DNA from: Streptomyces goshikiensis
Lineage (GTDB): Bacteria > Actinomycetota > Actinomycetes > Streptomycetales > Streptomycetaceae
Assembly (NCBI RefSeq): GCF_014650555.1
Contig: NZ_BMVE01000004.1
Coordinates: forward strand, 1 to 64,000
Direction: 5' to 3'
Length of the DNA stretch: 64,000 bases
The position numbers and the translations under genes were made by a program. The notes beneath the pieces were generated by a model. The model was not told the DNA's origin. It worked only from the letters and a program-made list of their open reading frames with translations, and searched no databases. Of the stretch, positions 35,645-44,372 are shown piece after piece; the first letter of the stretch is position 1; the number at the start of each line of letters is the position of its first letter.

Positions 35645-35851
35645 TCAGGCCTCGCTGCGCTGCTGCGGAATTCCCGCGAGCAGTGCGCGAACCTCGGCCT
35701 CGCGGTAACGGCGGTGTCCACCCAGGGTGCGGATGGACGTGAGCTTGCCAGCCTTGGCCCAGCGGGTGACCGTCTTCGGGTCCACGCGGAACATCGTGGC
35801 AACCTCAGCCGGGGTCAGCAGCGGCTCGGCATCAGGGGTGCGAGCGGTCAT
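35645..35851 (-). CDS. bldC: MerR-like developmental regulator BldC
   Basis: A 68-residue protein that, as far as I can recall, equals S. coelicolor BldC. It consists of one MerR-type winged HTH: helix-turn-helix TPAEVATMFRVDPKTVTRWA (about 13-32) and wing TSIRTLGGHRRYREAEV (about 38-54). BldC binds direct repeats in cooperative, head-to-tail fashion and delays entry into development. It is needed for timely aerial growth and antibiotic production. ATG 35851 follows GAGGAGG by 6 bases. The gene stands alone with its own strong terminator. The unusually long upstream region carries several symmetric elements. Confidence 0.97.
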   Translation of the reverse strand: MTARTPDAEPLLTPAEVATMFRVDPKTVTRWAKAGKLTSIRTLGGHRRYREAEVRALLAGIPQQRSEA

Positions 35852-36091
35852 GAGCGGCCTCCTCGGGAGAACCGAACCATCTCGGTTCTTTCCTCTAAAT
35901 TCTGCACCTTGGCCCGCGTTGCCCGAAATGGACATACGCAGGCCGAGTCGGTTATAGGACGAACGGCTTGTCCTCGGCACTACAACTACACCATCCGTCC
36001 AGCCCCAAGGGCCAAACCGATGGAATTGCCCTCCGAGGTGTTCATCAGCGGCGGAAGCCGATGGACCGCCCCATAACGGACAGTCACCCCA

Positions 36092-36110
36092 CTGTGACGA
36101 TCAGTCACAG
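36092..36110. promoter_or_regulatory. Inverted repeat CTGTGAC-N5-GTCACAG upstream of bldC
   Basis: Perfect 7-bp arms (36092-36098 and 36104-36110) around GATCA. It resembles a CRP-type site but with N7 between TGTGA and TCACA in place of N6. It lies about 240 bases upstream of bldC; AGTCACCC at 36082-36089 repeats part of one arm. Confidence 0.45.
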
Positions 36111-36156
36111 AGCGATCAGGAGTCGTCAGACCCCCCGTAGAGTGCAATACCGAGCA

Positions 36157-36178
36157 TTCCGCCCTTAGTTGGGCGGAA
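36157..36178. promoter_or_regulatory. Stem-loop upstream of bldC
   Basis: An 8-bp stem (TTCCGCCC with GGGCGGAA) and 6-base loop TTAGTT. No U-tract on either strand. On the plus strand it follows TAGAGT (36138-36143) by about 14 bases. It could be a terminator, a leader structure or part of an unannotated RNA. Confidence 0.35.
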
Positions 36179-36318
36179 GGAACCCTCCCCGGACTCCTTG
36201 TCCTATTTTGGCACGAGGGTAGGGGAAGGGCGCAAGGGTGTAGATAGTGCGGTCCGTCACGCTTGGGCCAATGGCCCGTATCGGGACGTAGGTCCTGGCC
36301 CTAAGGCCCAAATGTAGC

Positions 36319-36334
36319 GATCAAGGCCTTGATC
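36319..36334. promoter_or_regulatory. 16-bp perfect palindrome
   Basis: GATCAAGGCCTTGATC reads the same on both strands. With no loop it is poor as an RNA hairpin and more like a protein site. It lies 107 bases past the stop of the 36441 gene and 470 bases upstream of bldC. Confidence 0.45.
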
Positions 36335-36440
36335 TGCGCTTTATGCCCGATCAGCCGATACGGGCGGTACGTACGATCCTCCGGTACCCCGGCGCTCCGC
36401 CCGCCGGGTGTGTCGGGCGCGTCACACCCGGCGCGAGCCC

Positions 36441-37295
36441 CTAATTGGCGAACAGCCTCTCCCGCACCGCCCGCCAGCGCTCCGCCAGCTCCCCGTACTT
36501 CCCCGCCGCCACCGACATGTCGCCCGCCCGGAGCGCCGCGATCCCCGCCGCGAGGTCCCGGGCCGAGCGGTCGGCCGCCAGCCGGTCGGCCGGCAGCGCG
36601 TGCAGCAGCCCCCCGTAGTCCAGTTCGACCATCGAGCGCGGGTGGAACTCCTCCAGCCAGCTCCCGACCTCGACCAGCCCCTGGACCAGCCCCCCGTACC
36701 CCTCCGCCTCCCGCAGGGTCCGCAGCCCCCGCGCGAGCCGCCGCCGGGCCTGCACCATCGGGGTCCGGTAGCGCAGCCGTTCGCCCGGAAGGTACTCCCG
36801 CTCCTCGTCGGACACCAGCACGAACCAGCGCAGCGGCACCTGCCACACCCCGGTCCGGATCCACGGCCGCGCGTCCGGGTTCCGCTCGCGCCAGGCCGCG
36901 AACTCCTCGGCCGCCCGCCGGCGCTCCCCCGGCGGGAGCGCCGCGTCGAGCACCGGGCCCGGGAAGTCGGCCACCAGCTCCTGGAGCGCGAGCCAGCCGC
37001 GCAGCCTGGTCCGCCACGGGCAGACCAGCAGCACCCCGTCCACCTCCGCCGTGAAGGCGTCGGCGCTCTCGTGCGCCGGGACCCCGACCACCGGGACCCG
37101 GACCAAATCCGTGAGGGACCTGCGCAGTTCGTCCTGGGCGGTCGGGGCCGCCCCGCGCCGGGCGTAGTCGGCCCAGTGGGCGCGCTCCGGCTCGGGGAAG
37201 GCCGCCAAGGGCTCGTAGACGCGCAGGTAGGACGCGTACGGGACGGACGGCACCGGGCGCGCTGCGGGCAGTCGGCGGTCGGGGGATTCGCTCAC
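36441..37295 (-). CDS. Conserved hypothetical protein next to bldC
   Basis: I do not recognise a characterised family. The 284-residue product has no signal peptide or membrane helix. It is rich in Arg, Glu, Trp and Leu, with stretches such as [13 protein letters not shown] (about 18-30), [19 protein letters not shown] (about 148-166) and [19 protein letters not shown] (about 187-205). Even amino-acid use and a good ribosome site (GGGGGAG 9 bases before GTG 37295) support it as a real gene. From memory a homologue lies between bldC and the valine dehydrogenase gene in S. coelicolor. Function unknown. Confidence 0.75.
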   Translation of the reverse strand: MSESPDRRLPAARPVPSVPYASYLRVYEPLAAFPEPERAHWADYARRGAAPTAQDELRRSLTDLVRVPVVGVPAHESADAFTAEVDGVLLVCPWRTRLRGWLALQELVADFPGPVLDAALPPGERRRAAEEFAAWRERNPDARPWIRTGVWQVPLRWFVLVSDEEREYLPGERLRYRTPMVQARRRLARGLRTLREAEGYGGLVQGLVEVGSWLEEFHPRSMVELDYGGLLHALPADRLAADRSARDLAAGIAALRAGDMSVAAGKYGELAERWRAVRERLFAN

Positions 37296-37501
37296 GCTCT
37301 CGTACTCCCCCGCACCGCCCGCGGGTACTCCGCCCGGCCGCCCCCGGCGCGGCGCGCGGGCCCGCGCAGCACGGGACGATTCCGATCCTCGGACAGATCG
37401 CCTGGACCCGCCCCACAGGTCTTACGCTGCTCCCAGCACGCCCTCCCCCACCCGCAGGGCGGGCGTCTTTCCGCCGCATCTCTTCCATGGGAGTCACCAC
37501 C

Positions 37502-38593
37502 GTGACCGAAATGACCGACGGCGTCCTGCACACCCTGTTCCGCACGGAGCAGGGTGGCCACGAGCAAGTCGTGCTGTGCCAGGACCGAGCCTCCGGCCTC
37601 AAGGCCGTCATCGCGATCCACTCCACCGCCCTGGGCCCCGCCCTCGGTGGCACGCGCTTCCACGCGTACGCCTCGGACGAGGAGGCCGTCCTCGACGCGC
37701 TGAACCTCGCGCGCGGCATGTCGTACAAGAACGCCCTCGCCGGTCTCGACCTGGGCGGCGGCAAGGCCGTCATCATCGGTGACCCCGACGTCCTGAAGTC
37801 CGAGGAACTGCTCCTGGCGTACGGCCGGTTCGTGGAGTCCCTCGGCGGCCGCTACGTCACCGCCTGCGACGTCGGCACGTACGTGGCGGACATGGACGTC
37901 GTGTCCCGCGCGACGCGCTGGGCCACCGGCCGCTCCCCCGAGAACGGCGGCGCCGGCGACTCCTCGGTCCTCACCGCCTACGGCGTGTTCCAGGGCATGC
38001 GGGCCAGCGCCCAGCACCTGTGGGGCGACCCGACGCTGCGCGGCCGCAAGGTCGGTGTCGCCGGGGTCGGCAAGGTCGGCCACTACCTGGTCGAGCACCT
38101 GCTGGAGGACGGCGCCGAGGTCGTCATCACGGACGTACGGGAAGAGTCCCTGCGCCGGGTCCTCGACAAGCACCCGCAGGTCACCGCGGTCGCGGACACC
38201 GCCGCGCTGATCCGCACCGAGGGCCTGGACATCTACGCCCCGTGCGCGCTCGGCGGCGCGCTGAACGACGAGACCGTGCCCGCGCTGACCGCCAGGGTCG
38301 TGTGCGGCGCCGCGAACAACCAGCTCGCGCACCAGGGTGTGGAGAAGGACCTCGCGGACCGCGGGATCCTCTACGCCCCCGACTACGTGGTCAACGCGGG
38401 CGGGGTCATCCAGGTCGCGGACGAGCTGCACGGCTTCGACTTCGACCGGTGCAAGAAGAAGGCCACGAAGATCTTCGACACCACCCTGGAGATCTTCACT
38501 CGTGCGAAGGCGGACGGCATTCCGCCGGCCGCCGCGGCGGACCGGATCGCCGAGCAGCGGATGGCCGAGGCCCGCGCCGCGCGCACGGCCTGA
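37502..38593 (+). CDS. vdh: Valine (branched-chain amino acid) dehydrogenase
   Basis: A 363-residue NAD-dependent oxidative deaminase of the Glu/Leu/Phe/Val dehydrogenase family. It converts valine and other branched-chain amino acids to 2-oxo acids, feeding catabolism and the supply of branched starter units for antibiotics. The substrate domain has [11 protein letters not shown] and [11 protein letters not shown] (catalytic lysine), and the Rossmann motif is [13 protein letters not shown] (about 190-202). [20 protein letters not shown] and [13 protein letters not shown] are typical. GTG 37502 has GGGAG 8 bases upstream, and ATG 37487 lacks a ribosome site. TACGCT at 37423-37428 is a possible -10. 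Sequence is very close to my memory of Streptomyces Vdh. Confidence 0.93.
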   Translation: MTEMTDGVLHTLFRTEQGGHEQVVLCQDRASGLKAVIAIHSTALGPALGGTRFHAYASDEEAVLDALNLARGMSYKNALAGLDLGGGKAVIIGDPDVLKSEELLLAYGRFVESLGGRYVTACDVGTYVADMDVVSRATRWATGRSPENGGAGDSSVLTAYGVFQGMRASAQHLWGDPTLRGRKVGVAGVGKVGHYLVEHLLEDGAEVVITDVREESLRRVLDKHPQVTAVADTAALIRTEGLDIYAPCALGGALNDETVPALTARVVCGAANNQLAHQGVEKDLADRGILYAPDYVVNAGGVIQVADELHGFDFDRCKKKATKIFDTTLEIFTRAKADGIPPAAAADRIAEQRMAEARAARTA

Positions 38594-38894
38594 CCCTCTT
38601 CGGGGCCCCTCGGGGACCCCGCGGGTGCGCCCGCCGGGGTGCGGCGAGACGGAACTCACTGCACTTCGGCGGGTCGCCCGTCAGGATCAGGTTAAAATCG
38701 CAGCTGACCAGCGAGGACGGGGCGCTTCTCTGGTTCTGCACCGGGGCGCGTCATGCGGGCGGCGTACCGTATGGCCGCGGAAGCAGGTACCGTTAAACCC
38801 CTACGGACGGTCTCTCCACGGAGAGCCCGCTCCGAACCATGAACGCGTGTCAGACTCTGGGGCCGTCGAGCCCCGTCACCGAGGGGGTCGAGCC
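38594..38894. other. Upstream region of the DUF3073 gene
   Basis: A 301-base gene-free stretch. TAAAAT at 38693-38698 in an AT-rich island is the best -10 candidate, which would leave a leader of about 190 bases. A small hairpin (TCTCC-A-CGGAGA type) lies near 38812-38823. Confidence 0.45.
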
Positions 38895-39161
38895 ATGGGG
38901 CGCGGCCGGGCCAAGGCCAAGCAGACAAAGGTCGCCCGCCAGCTGAAGTACAACAGCGGCGGGACTGACCTCTCGCGTCTGGCCAATGAGCTGGGCGCAT
39001 CGCCGACGGATCCGCTGCTGCCTGTCAGCGAGCCGGTCGAAGTCGATGACGATCAGGATGACGACGACGACCCGTACGCCAAGTACGCGGATCTGTACAA
39101 CAGCGATGACGACGACGAGGACGAAGAGTCCGGTCCGTCGGCTCAGCGTCGCGGCGCTTGA
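38895..39161 (+). CDS. DUF3073 family protein
   Basis: An 88-residue small acidic protein conserved in actinobacteria. The N-terminus is strongly basic (MGRGRAKAKQTKVARQLKY) and the C-terminal half strongly acidic (VDDDQDDDDDPYAKYADLY). ATG 38895 follows GAGGGGG by 8 bases. Its function is not known; the charge split suggests interaction with nucleic acid or a basic protein, which is only inference. It is convergent with purM across a strong hairpin. Confidence 0.88.
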   Translation: MGRGRAKAKQTKVARQLKYNSGGTDLSRLANELGASPTDPLLPVSEPVEVDDDQDDDDDPYAKYADLYNSDDDDEDEESGPSAQRRGA

Positions 39162-39192
39162 CGCTTCTTCGCGTCTGCACGACATCTCAAAA

Positions 39193-39236
39193 CACTGAAC
39201 CCGGTCCAGGGCCTTCGCCCCGGACCGGGTTCAGTG
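39193..39236. terminator. Bidirectional terminator between DUF3073 gene and purM
   Basis: A perfect 15-bp stem (CACTGAACCCGGTCC with its complement) with an inner GGGC/GCCC stem lies between the two convergent stops. Confidence 0.8.
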
Positions 39237-39240
39237 CTGC

Positions 39241-40311
39241 TCAGCTCGCGTAGGTACCGGTCAGGGTCGCGCCCTCGCTGCGGTCGCCCCGGTCCAGGAT
39301 CTCGCCCGCGACCCAGGCGTCAACGCCCCGGTCGGCCAGCGCGGTCAGGGCCACTTCCACCGATTCCTGCGGGACCACGGCCATCATGCCGACGCCCATG
39401 TTCAGGGTCTTCTCCAGCTCCAGCTGCTCGACCTGTCCGGCCTTGCCGACCAGGTCGAAGATGGCGCCGGGGGCCCAGGTCGTACGGTCGACCGTGGCGT
39501 GCAGGTGGTCCGGGATCACCCGGGCCAGGTTGGCGGCGAGGCCGCCGCCGGTGATGTGCGAGTACGCGTGCACCTCGGCCGTACGGGTGAGGGCCATGCA
39601 GTCCAGCGAGTAGATCTTGGTGGGCTCCAGGAGCTCCTCGCCGAGGGTCCGGCCGAGTTCCTCGACGTGGCTCTCCAGCGACATCTTGGCGCGGTCGAAG
39701 AGCACGTGCCGGACCAGCGAGTACCCGTTCGAGTGAAGCCCGGAGGACGCCATGGCGATGACGGCGTCACCCGTACGGATGCGATCCGCGCCGAGCAGCC
39801 GGTCGTACTCGACGACACCGGTGCCGGCGCCCGCCACGTCGAAGTCGTCCGGGCCCAGCAGGCCCGGGTGCTCGGCGGTCTCGCCGCCGACCAGGGCGCA
39901 GCCGGCGAGGACACAGCCCTCGGCGATGCCCTTGACGATCGCCGCGACACGCTCGGGGTGAACCTTGCCGACGCAGATGTAGTCGGTCATGAAGAGCGGC
40001 TCGGCACCGCAGACGACGATGTCGTCCATGACCATCGCGACCAGGTCGTGGCCGATGGTGTCGTACACGCCGAGCTGGCGGGCGATGTCGACCTTGGTGC
40101 CGACCCCGTCGGTGGCGGAGGCCAGCAGCGGGCGCTCGTAGCGCTTGAGGGCGGAGGCGTCGAAGAGGCCGGCGAATCCGCCGAGGCCGCCGAGGACCTC
40201 GGGGCGCTGCGTCTTCTTCACCCACTCCTTCATCAGCTCGACCGCGCGGTCTCCGGCTTCGATGTCGACGCCCGCGGCTGCGTAGCTGGCACCGGTGGTC
40301 TTCTCTGTCAT
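39241..40311 (-). CDS. purM: Phosphoribosylformylglycinamidine cyclo-ligase PurM (AIR synthetase)
   Basis: A 356-residue cytoplasmic enzyme catalysing step five of purine synthesis: FGAM plus ATP gives aminoimidazole ribonucleotide. Motifs include SYAAAGVDIEAGDRAVE at the start, ASATDGVGTKVDIA (ATP/metal loop), DDIVVCGAEPLFMTDY, GCALVGGETAEHPG and SSGLHSNGYSL. Length and the near-complete identity to remembered Streptomyces PurM make this secure. It follows purF by 105 bases on the same strand and is probably co-transcribed. No clear Shine-Dalgarno sequence is seen before the ATG. Confidence 0.96.
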   Translation of the reverse strand: MTEKTTGASYAAAGVDIEAGDRAVELMKEWVKKTQRPEVLGGLGGFAGLFDASALKRYERPLLASATDGVGTKVDIARQLGVYDTIGHDLVAMVMDDIVVCGAEPLFMTDYICVGKVHPERVAAIVKGIAEGCVLAGCALVGGETAEHPGLLGPDDFDVAGAGTGVVEYDRLLGADRIRTGDAVIAMASSGLHSNGYSLVRHVLFDRAKMSLESHVEELGRTLGEELLEPTKIYSLDCMALTRTAEVHAYSHITGGGLAANLARVIPDHLHATVDRTTWAPGAIFDLVGKAGQVEQLELEKTLNMGVGMMAVVPQESVEVALTALADRGVDAWVAGEILDRGDRSEGATLTGTYAS

Positions 40312-40416
40312 GACAGGAGAGAGCTTTCGTGTCGTTGCTGCGTGTGGTGCTGGGCCCTGGGAGAAGCTGGAAAGGCAGGGCCCAGCGCAGGTTGAGCCAG
40401 GGTTACGGGCTGCCGG

Positions 40417-41934
40417 CTACGGGCGCCGGAGCGCGTCGGCGGCGTCGGTGCCGCCCGCCAGCTCGCTCTCCAGAAGCTGCTTGCCCAGCAGCTGCGGGTC
40501 GGGCAGCTCCATGGGGTACTCGCCGTCGAAGCAGGCACGGCAGAGGTTGGGCTTCTGGATCGTCGTCGCCTCGATCATCGAGTCGATCGAGATGTACGAG
40601 AGCGAGTCCGCGCCGAGTGACGTGGCGATCTCGTCGACCGTCATGCCGTTGGCGATCAGCTCGGCCCGGGTGGCGAAGTCGATGCCGAAGAAGCACGGCC
40701 ACTTCACCGGCGGCGAGGAGATCCGGATGTGGACCTCGGCCGCGCCGGCCTCGCGGAGCATCTTGACGAGGGCGCGCTGGGTGTTGCCGCGGACGATCGA
40801 GTCGTCTACGACCACCAGCCGCTTGCCGCGGATGACTTCCTTGAGCGGGTTGAGCTTCAGGCGGATGCCGAGCTGGCGGATCGTCTGCGAGGGCTGGATG
40901 AAGGTCCGGCCGACGTAGGCGTTCTTGACCAGGCCGGATCCGTACGGGATCCCGCTGGCTTCGGCGTATCCGACGGCGGCGGGCGTGCCGGATTCCGGCG
41001 TCGCTATCACCAGGTCGGCGTCCGCCGGGGCTTCCTTGGCCAGGCGCCGGCCCATCTCGACACGCGAGAGGTAGACGTTCCGGCCGGCGATGTCGGTGTC
41101 CGGGCGCGCCAGGTAGACGTACTCGAAGACACAGCCCTTGGGCTTTGCTTCCGCGAAACGAGAGGAGCGCAGACCGTTCTCGTCGATCGCGATGAGCTCG
41201 CCCGGCTCGACCTCGCGGACGAAGCTGGCGCCGCAGATGTCGAGGGCGGCGGTCTCGCTCGCGACCACCCAGCCGCGCTCCAGGCGGCCGAGGACCAGCG
41301 GGCGGATGCCCTGCGGGTCACGGGCGGTGTAGAGGGTCCCCTCGTCCATGAACACGAGCGAGAAGGCGCCCTTGACCTGAGGCAGGACCTTGGCGGCCGA
41401 CTCCTCGATGGTCAGGGGCTTGCCCTCGTCGTCGGTCTGGCCGGCGAGCAGGGCCGTCACGAGGTCGGTGTCGTTGGTGGCCGCCACCTGGGTGGCACGG
41501 CCGTCCTGACGGGGGAGGTCGGCGACCATCTCGGCAAGCTCGGCGGTGTTCACCAGGTTGCCGTTGTGACCCAGGGCAATGGAGCCGTGGGCGGTCGCGC
41601 GGAAGGTCGGCTGGGCGTTCTCCCAGACGGAGGCTCCGGTGGTCGAGTAGCGGGCGTGACCGACCGCGATATGACCTTGGAGCGAGCCGAGAGAGGTTTC
41701 GTCGAAGACCTGGGAAACGAGGCCCATGTCCTTGAAGACGAGGATCTGGGAACCGTTGCTCACAGCGATGCCCGCGGACTCTTGTCCGCGGTGCTGCAAT
41801 GCATACAGTCCGAAGTAGGTGAGCTTGGCGACCTCTTCACCCGGAGCCCAGACACCGAAGACGCCGCAAGCGTCCTGGGGGCCCTTTTCGCCGGGGAGCA
41901 GGTCGTGGTTGAGTCGTCCATCACCACGAGGCAC
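40417..41934 (-). CDS. purF: Amidophosphoribosyltransferase PurF
   Basis: A 505-residue enzyme for the committed step of purine synthesis: glutamine plus PRPP gives phosphoribosylamine. A 22-residue propeptide precedes the nucleophile Cys23 (DACGVFGVWA), as in the self-processing iron-sulfur type. Cysteines of a 4Fe-4S cluster are visible in KWPCFFGID and LCRACFDGEYP near the C-terminus. The PRPP loop is VVVDDSIVRGNTQRA. In known members purine nucleotides inhibit the enzyme. GTG 41934 lies only 7 bases after TACACT on the minus strand, suggesting a leaderless transcript. Confidence 0.96.
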   Translation of the reverse strand: MPRGDGRLNHDLLPGEKGPQDACGVFGVWAPGEEVAKLTYFGLYALQHRGQESAGIAVSNGSQILVFKDMGLVSQVFDETSLGSLQGHIAVGHARYSTTGASVWENAQPTFRATAHGSIALGHNGNLVNTAELAEMVADLPRQDGRATQVAATNDTDLVTALLAGQTDDEGKPLTIEESAAKVLPQVKGAFSLVFMDEGTLYTARDPQGIRPLVLGRLERGWVVASETAALDICGASFVREVEPGELIAIDENGLRSSRFAEAKPKGCVFEYVYLARPDTDIAGRNVYLSRVEMGRRLAKEAPADADLVIATPESGTPAAVGYAEASGIPYGSGLVKNAYVGRTFIQPSQTIRQLGIRLKLNPLKEVIRGKRLVVVDDSIVRGNTQRALVKMLREAGAAEVHIRISSPPVKWPCFFGIDFATRAELIANGMTVDEIATSLGADSLSYISIDSMIEATTIQKPNLCRACFDGEYPMELPDPQLLGKQLLESELAGGTDAADALRRP

Positions 41935-41941
41935 GCCCCCG

Positions 41942-41947
41942 AGTGTA
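41942..41947 (-). promoter_or_regulatory. -10 element of purF, probably leaderless
   Basis: TACACT on the minus strand ends 7 bases before GTG 41934, so transcription would begin at the start codon. The purD start has the same layout. Confidence 0.5.
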
Positions 41948-42093
41948 GGCGAGATCGACCACCGGTCCGAATTGGGGATGGCCGGGAAATGTCACAGCAC
42001 AGAGGGTGACGGCAGACCCCCGTCTCGGTATTCGGATCCTTTGTTGACATCTACAAGAGGATTCGTACAGGCTCTCGCCCCATGCAGCCTCTC

Positions 42094-42111
42094 GGTGACC
42101 GATCAGTCACC
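42094..42111. promoter_or_regulatory. Inverted repeat GGTGAC-N6-GTCACC
   Basis: Perfect 6-bp arms (42094-42099, 42106-42111) around CGATCA, 160 bases upstream of the purF start and 183 bases before the sulfatase start. It shares GATCAGTCAC with the element upstream of bldC, but the spacing differs by one base. Confidence 0.4.
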
Positions 42112-42293
42112 CTCGTTGAGCGCCGCCACGTAGACCTGGTCCGTGTCGCGAGCGCCATCTGTCGCTGTCCCGCGTAGCCACAACTCTTTCTCCCCCTTTC
42201 CCTTTTCGCTCCGCCCAGCCCCGCCCCGCCGTGCCGCGCGCCGTCCCCGCGCCCGCCCGGGGCGGGGCGGCCGGGCCGCGCCTTGGAGTCCTT

Positions 42294-43718
42294 GTGTCTT
42301 CGTACAACAGCAATGTGTCCCGTCGTACGTTCGGAGGTGCCGTCGGAGTGGGCGCGGCGGCCGCCGCGGTGGGGCTCGGGGGCGGTCCGGCCGCCGCTTC
42401 CGAGGCCCCTCGGGAGGGCCGTTCGGAGCGTCCGTTCCGGGCCGCGCGGGAGCGTCGCTCGCGCCGTCCGAACATCCTGTTCATCCTCGGGGACGACCTC
42501 GGCTGGGCCGACCTGTCCTCGTACGGCTCGCCGCACATCAAGACCCCGAACCTGGACCGGCTCGCCCGGCAGGGCGTCCGGTTCACCGACGCCTACGCCG
42601 GCTCGGCGACCTGCTCCCCGACCCGGTTCAGCCTGTACACCGGGCGCTACCCGGGCCGCACCGAGGGCGGTCTGGCCGAGCCCATCGCCGACAGGTCCGC
42701 CGGCCTGGAGCCCACCCACCCGACGCTGGCCTCGCTGCTGCGGGACGCCGGGTACGCGACCGCGCTGATCGGCAAGTGGCACGCGGGCTACCTGCCCGAC
42801 TACAGCCCCACCCGCTCCGGGTGGGAGGAGTTCTTCGGCAACTTCGGCGGCGCGCTGGAGTACTACTCGAAGCTGGGCCTGGGCGGCGAGTACGACCTCT
42901 ACGAGGGCGACGCCGAGTACAAGGACCTGCGCTACTACACCCGGATCATCACCGAGCGGGCGAGCGAGTACGTCTCCCGCGACCACGGCGGCAGGCCCTG
43001 GCTGCTGAACCTGAACTTCACCACCCCGCACTGGCCGTGGATCGCGGACGGGGACACCGAACAGAGCGCCGAGATCGTCCGCCGGATCAAGGCGGGCGAC
43101 GGCCGCGCGCTGTGGCACCAGGACGGCGGATCGGTCGAGAAGTACCAGCAGATGGTGGAGGACCTCGACCGCTCGGTCGGCGAGGTGCTGAAGGCGCTGA
43201 AGCGCTCCGGGCAGGAGGACGACACCCTGGTCGTCTTCTCCAGCGACAACGGCGGCGAGCGCTTCTCGTACAACTGGCCGCTCTCCGGCAACAAGGCCTC
43301 GCTCCAGGAGGGCGGCATCCGGGTGCCGAACATCCTGCGCTGGCCCGCCCGGATCGACGGCGGCCAGGTCAGCCACGTCCCGGTGTTCAGCCCGGACTGG
43401 ACGGCGACGCTGCTGGAGCTGGCCGGGACCCGGCCGCACCGGGCGTACCCGCTGGACGGGGCGAGCCTGGCCGGGTACCTGCTGCGCGGCGAGAAGGCGG
43501 CGGAGCGGGACCTGTTCTGGCGGGTGCGCGGGGAGCGGGCGCTGCGCCGCGGGGACTGGAAGTACTACCGGGGCAAGACGGGCCGGGACCAGCTGTTCAA
43601 CCTGGCCGGGGACCTCCGCGAACAGGCCGACCGGGCGGCGGCGGAGCCGGACCGGCTGGCACGGCTGCGGGCGGCGTGGGAGAAGACCGACGCGGGCCTG
43701 CTCCCGTACCCGGCCTGA
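42294..43718 (+). CDS. Tat-exported sulfatase
   Basis: A 474-residue type I sulfatase. The N-terminus has a twin-arginine signal (NVSRRTFGGAVGVGAAAAAV), so folded export is expected. The catalytic CSPTR motif (Cys near residue 107, within GSATCSPTRFSLYTGRY) would be converted to formylglycine. Metal-binding residues are in LFILGDDLGWADLS and VVFSSDNGGERFSYN. It probably removes sulfate from an organic ester or sulfated sugar outside the cell. GTG 42294 was chosen with GGAG 5 bases upstream, because the longer frame from 42231 would bury the signal peptide. A phosphonate-type relative is possible but less likely. Confidence 0.9.
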   Translation: MSSYNSNVSRRTFGGAVGVGAAAAAVGLGGGPAAASEAPREGRSERPFRAARERRSRRPNILFILGDDLGWADLSSYGSPHIKTPNLDRLARQGVRFTDAYAGSATCSPTRFSLYTGRYPGRTEGGLAEPIADRSAGLEPTHPTLASLLRDAGYATALIGKWHAGYLPDYSPTRSGWEEFFGNFGGALEYYSKLGLGGEYDLYEGDAEYKDLRYYTRIITERASEYVSRDHGGRPWLLNLNFTTPHWPWIADGDTEQSAEIVRRIKAGDGRALWHQDGGSVEKYQQMVEDLDRSVGEVLKALKRSGQEDDTLVVFSSDNGGERFSYNWPLSGNKASLQEGGIRVPNILRWPARIDGGQVSHVPVFSPDWTATLLELAGTRPHRAYPLDGASLAGYLLRGEKAAERDLFWRVRGERALRRGDWKYYRGKTGRDQLFNLAGDLREQADRAAAEPDRLARLRAAWEKTDAGLLPYPA

Positions 43719-43798
43719 GCCCGTCCGCCGGCCGCTCGGCGGCTCGACGGCTCGACGGCTCGGCGGCAGGGGCTTGCTCGGCCCCGGCTGCTCGGTCG

Positions 43799-44314
43799 CT
43801 AACCGGCCGCGGGGGCGGCCCGGGCGGTCAGGCCCGTCCCGTCGGGCGCGCTGAGCGTCAGGGTCCGGTCCCGGATCCGCCAGCCGAGCGGGCCGCTGCC
43901 GAACAGCCCCGTCAGCGTCCGCTCGACCTCGCCGGGGCCGCCCTCGCAGGCCATCCGGGTCGTGGTGAGCGGGCCGACGGTGAGGGAGGCGCCCGAGACG
44001 GTGACCGGGGCGCGGAACCGGTTGCAGCCGAGGCTGCCGCTCACGGCCCCGTCGGCGGCGATCGTGAACCGGGCCCGGCCGGCGGCGCCGGCAGGGAGGG
44101 AGGCCGCGGTGGCCCCGCCGAGCAGGGAGTCCACGGTCCATTCGGTGGCGGTCAGCGGGGTGTCGGGGGCCGGTGCGGTGAGCGTGACCGTGCCGGTCGC
44201 GGGGTGCGGGTTCTGCGCCATCAGGGCCGCGCCGCCGTCACCGCACGCGGTGGCGGCGGCGGCCACGACGAGCGCGGCGGCCAGGGCGACGGGGACGTGC
44301 CGGAAGGTACGCAT
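43799..44314 (-). CDS. META-domain lipoprotein
   Basis: A 171-residue exported protein. The signal peptide (ALAAALVVAAAATAC) ends in a lipobox with Cys24, so it is probably anchored at the outer membrane face. Residues about 55-160 form a META/HslJ-like domain (TEWTVDSLLGG, GSLGCNRFRAPVTVSG, TRMACEGGPGEVE). In other bacteria META proteins relate to stress or antibiotic resistance, but the molecular function is not settled. It is convergent with the sulfatase gene. Between them (43719-43798) GGCTCGAC-type short repeats occur. Confidence 0.82.
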   Translation of the reverse strand: MRTFRHVPVALAAALVVAAAATACGDGGAALMAQNPHPATGTVTLTAPAPDTPLTATEWTVDSLLGGATAASLPAGAAGRARFTIAADGAVSGSLGCNRFRAPVTVSGASLTVGPLTTTRMACEGGPGEVERTLTGLFGSGPLGWRIRDRTLTLSAPDGTGLTARAAPAAG

Positions 44315-44372
44315 GCCCCTGGGACGGATGCCCGGCCGCGCCGGTTCCGCCCGCTGGGCCGTCCGGGTCCGC

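Larger units (their letters stand above)
35852..36440. other. Long bldC upstream region
   Basis: A 589-base gene-free region of reduced G+C between bldC and the next minus-strand gene. It contains three symmetric elements listed separately: 36092-36110, 36157-36178 and 36319-36334. On the minus strand TATAAC at 35951-35956 could be a -10 for bldC about 100 bases upstream of its start, though I find no good -35. The length fits a gene under complex developmental control. Confidence 0.5.
41935..42293. other. purF / sulfatase divergent intergenic region
   Basis: A 359-base region. The purF -10 (TACACT, minus strand, at 41942-41947) lies at the left edge. On the plus strand TTGACA at 42044-42049 and TACAGG at 42066-42071 (16-base spacer) may be a promoter with a long leader to the sulfatase. 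An inverted repeat at 42094-42111 is listed separately. No gene is seen. Confidence 0.5.

Noticed and set aside
36092..36110. A CRP-type binding site
   Set aside because: TGTGA and TCACA are separated by 7 bases, not the usual 6, so assignment to CRP is not supported. Kept only as an inverted repeat.
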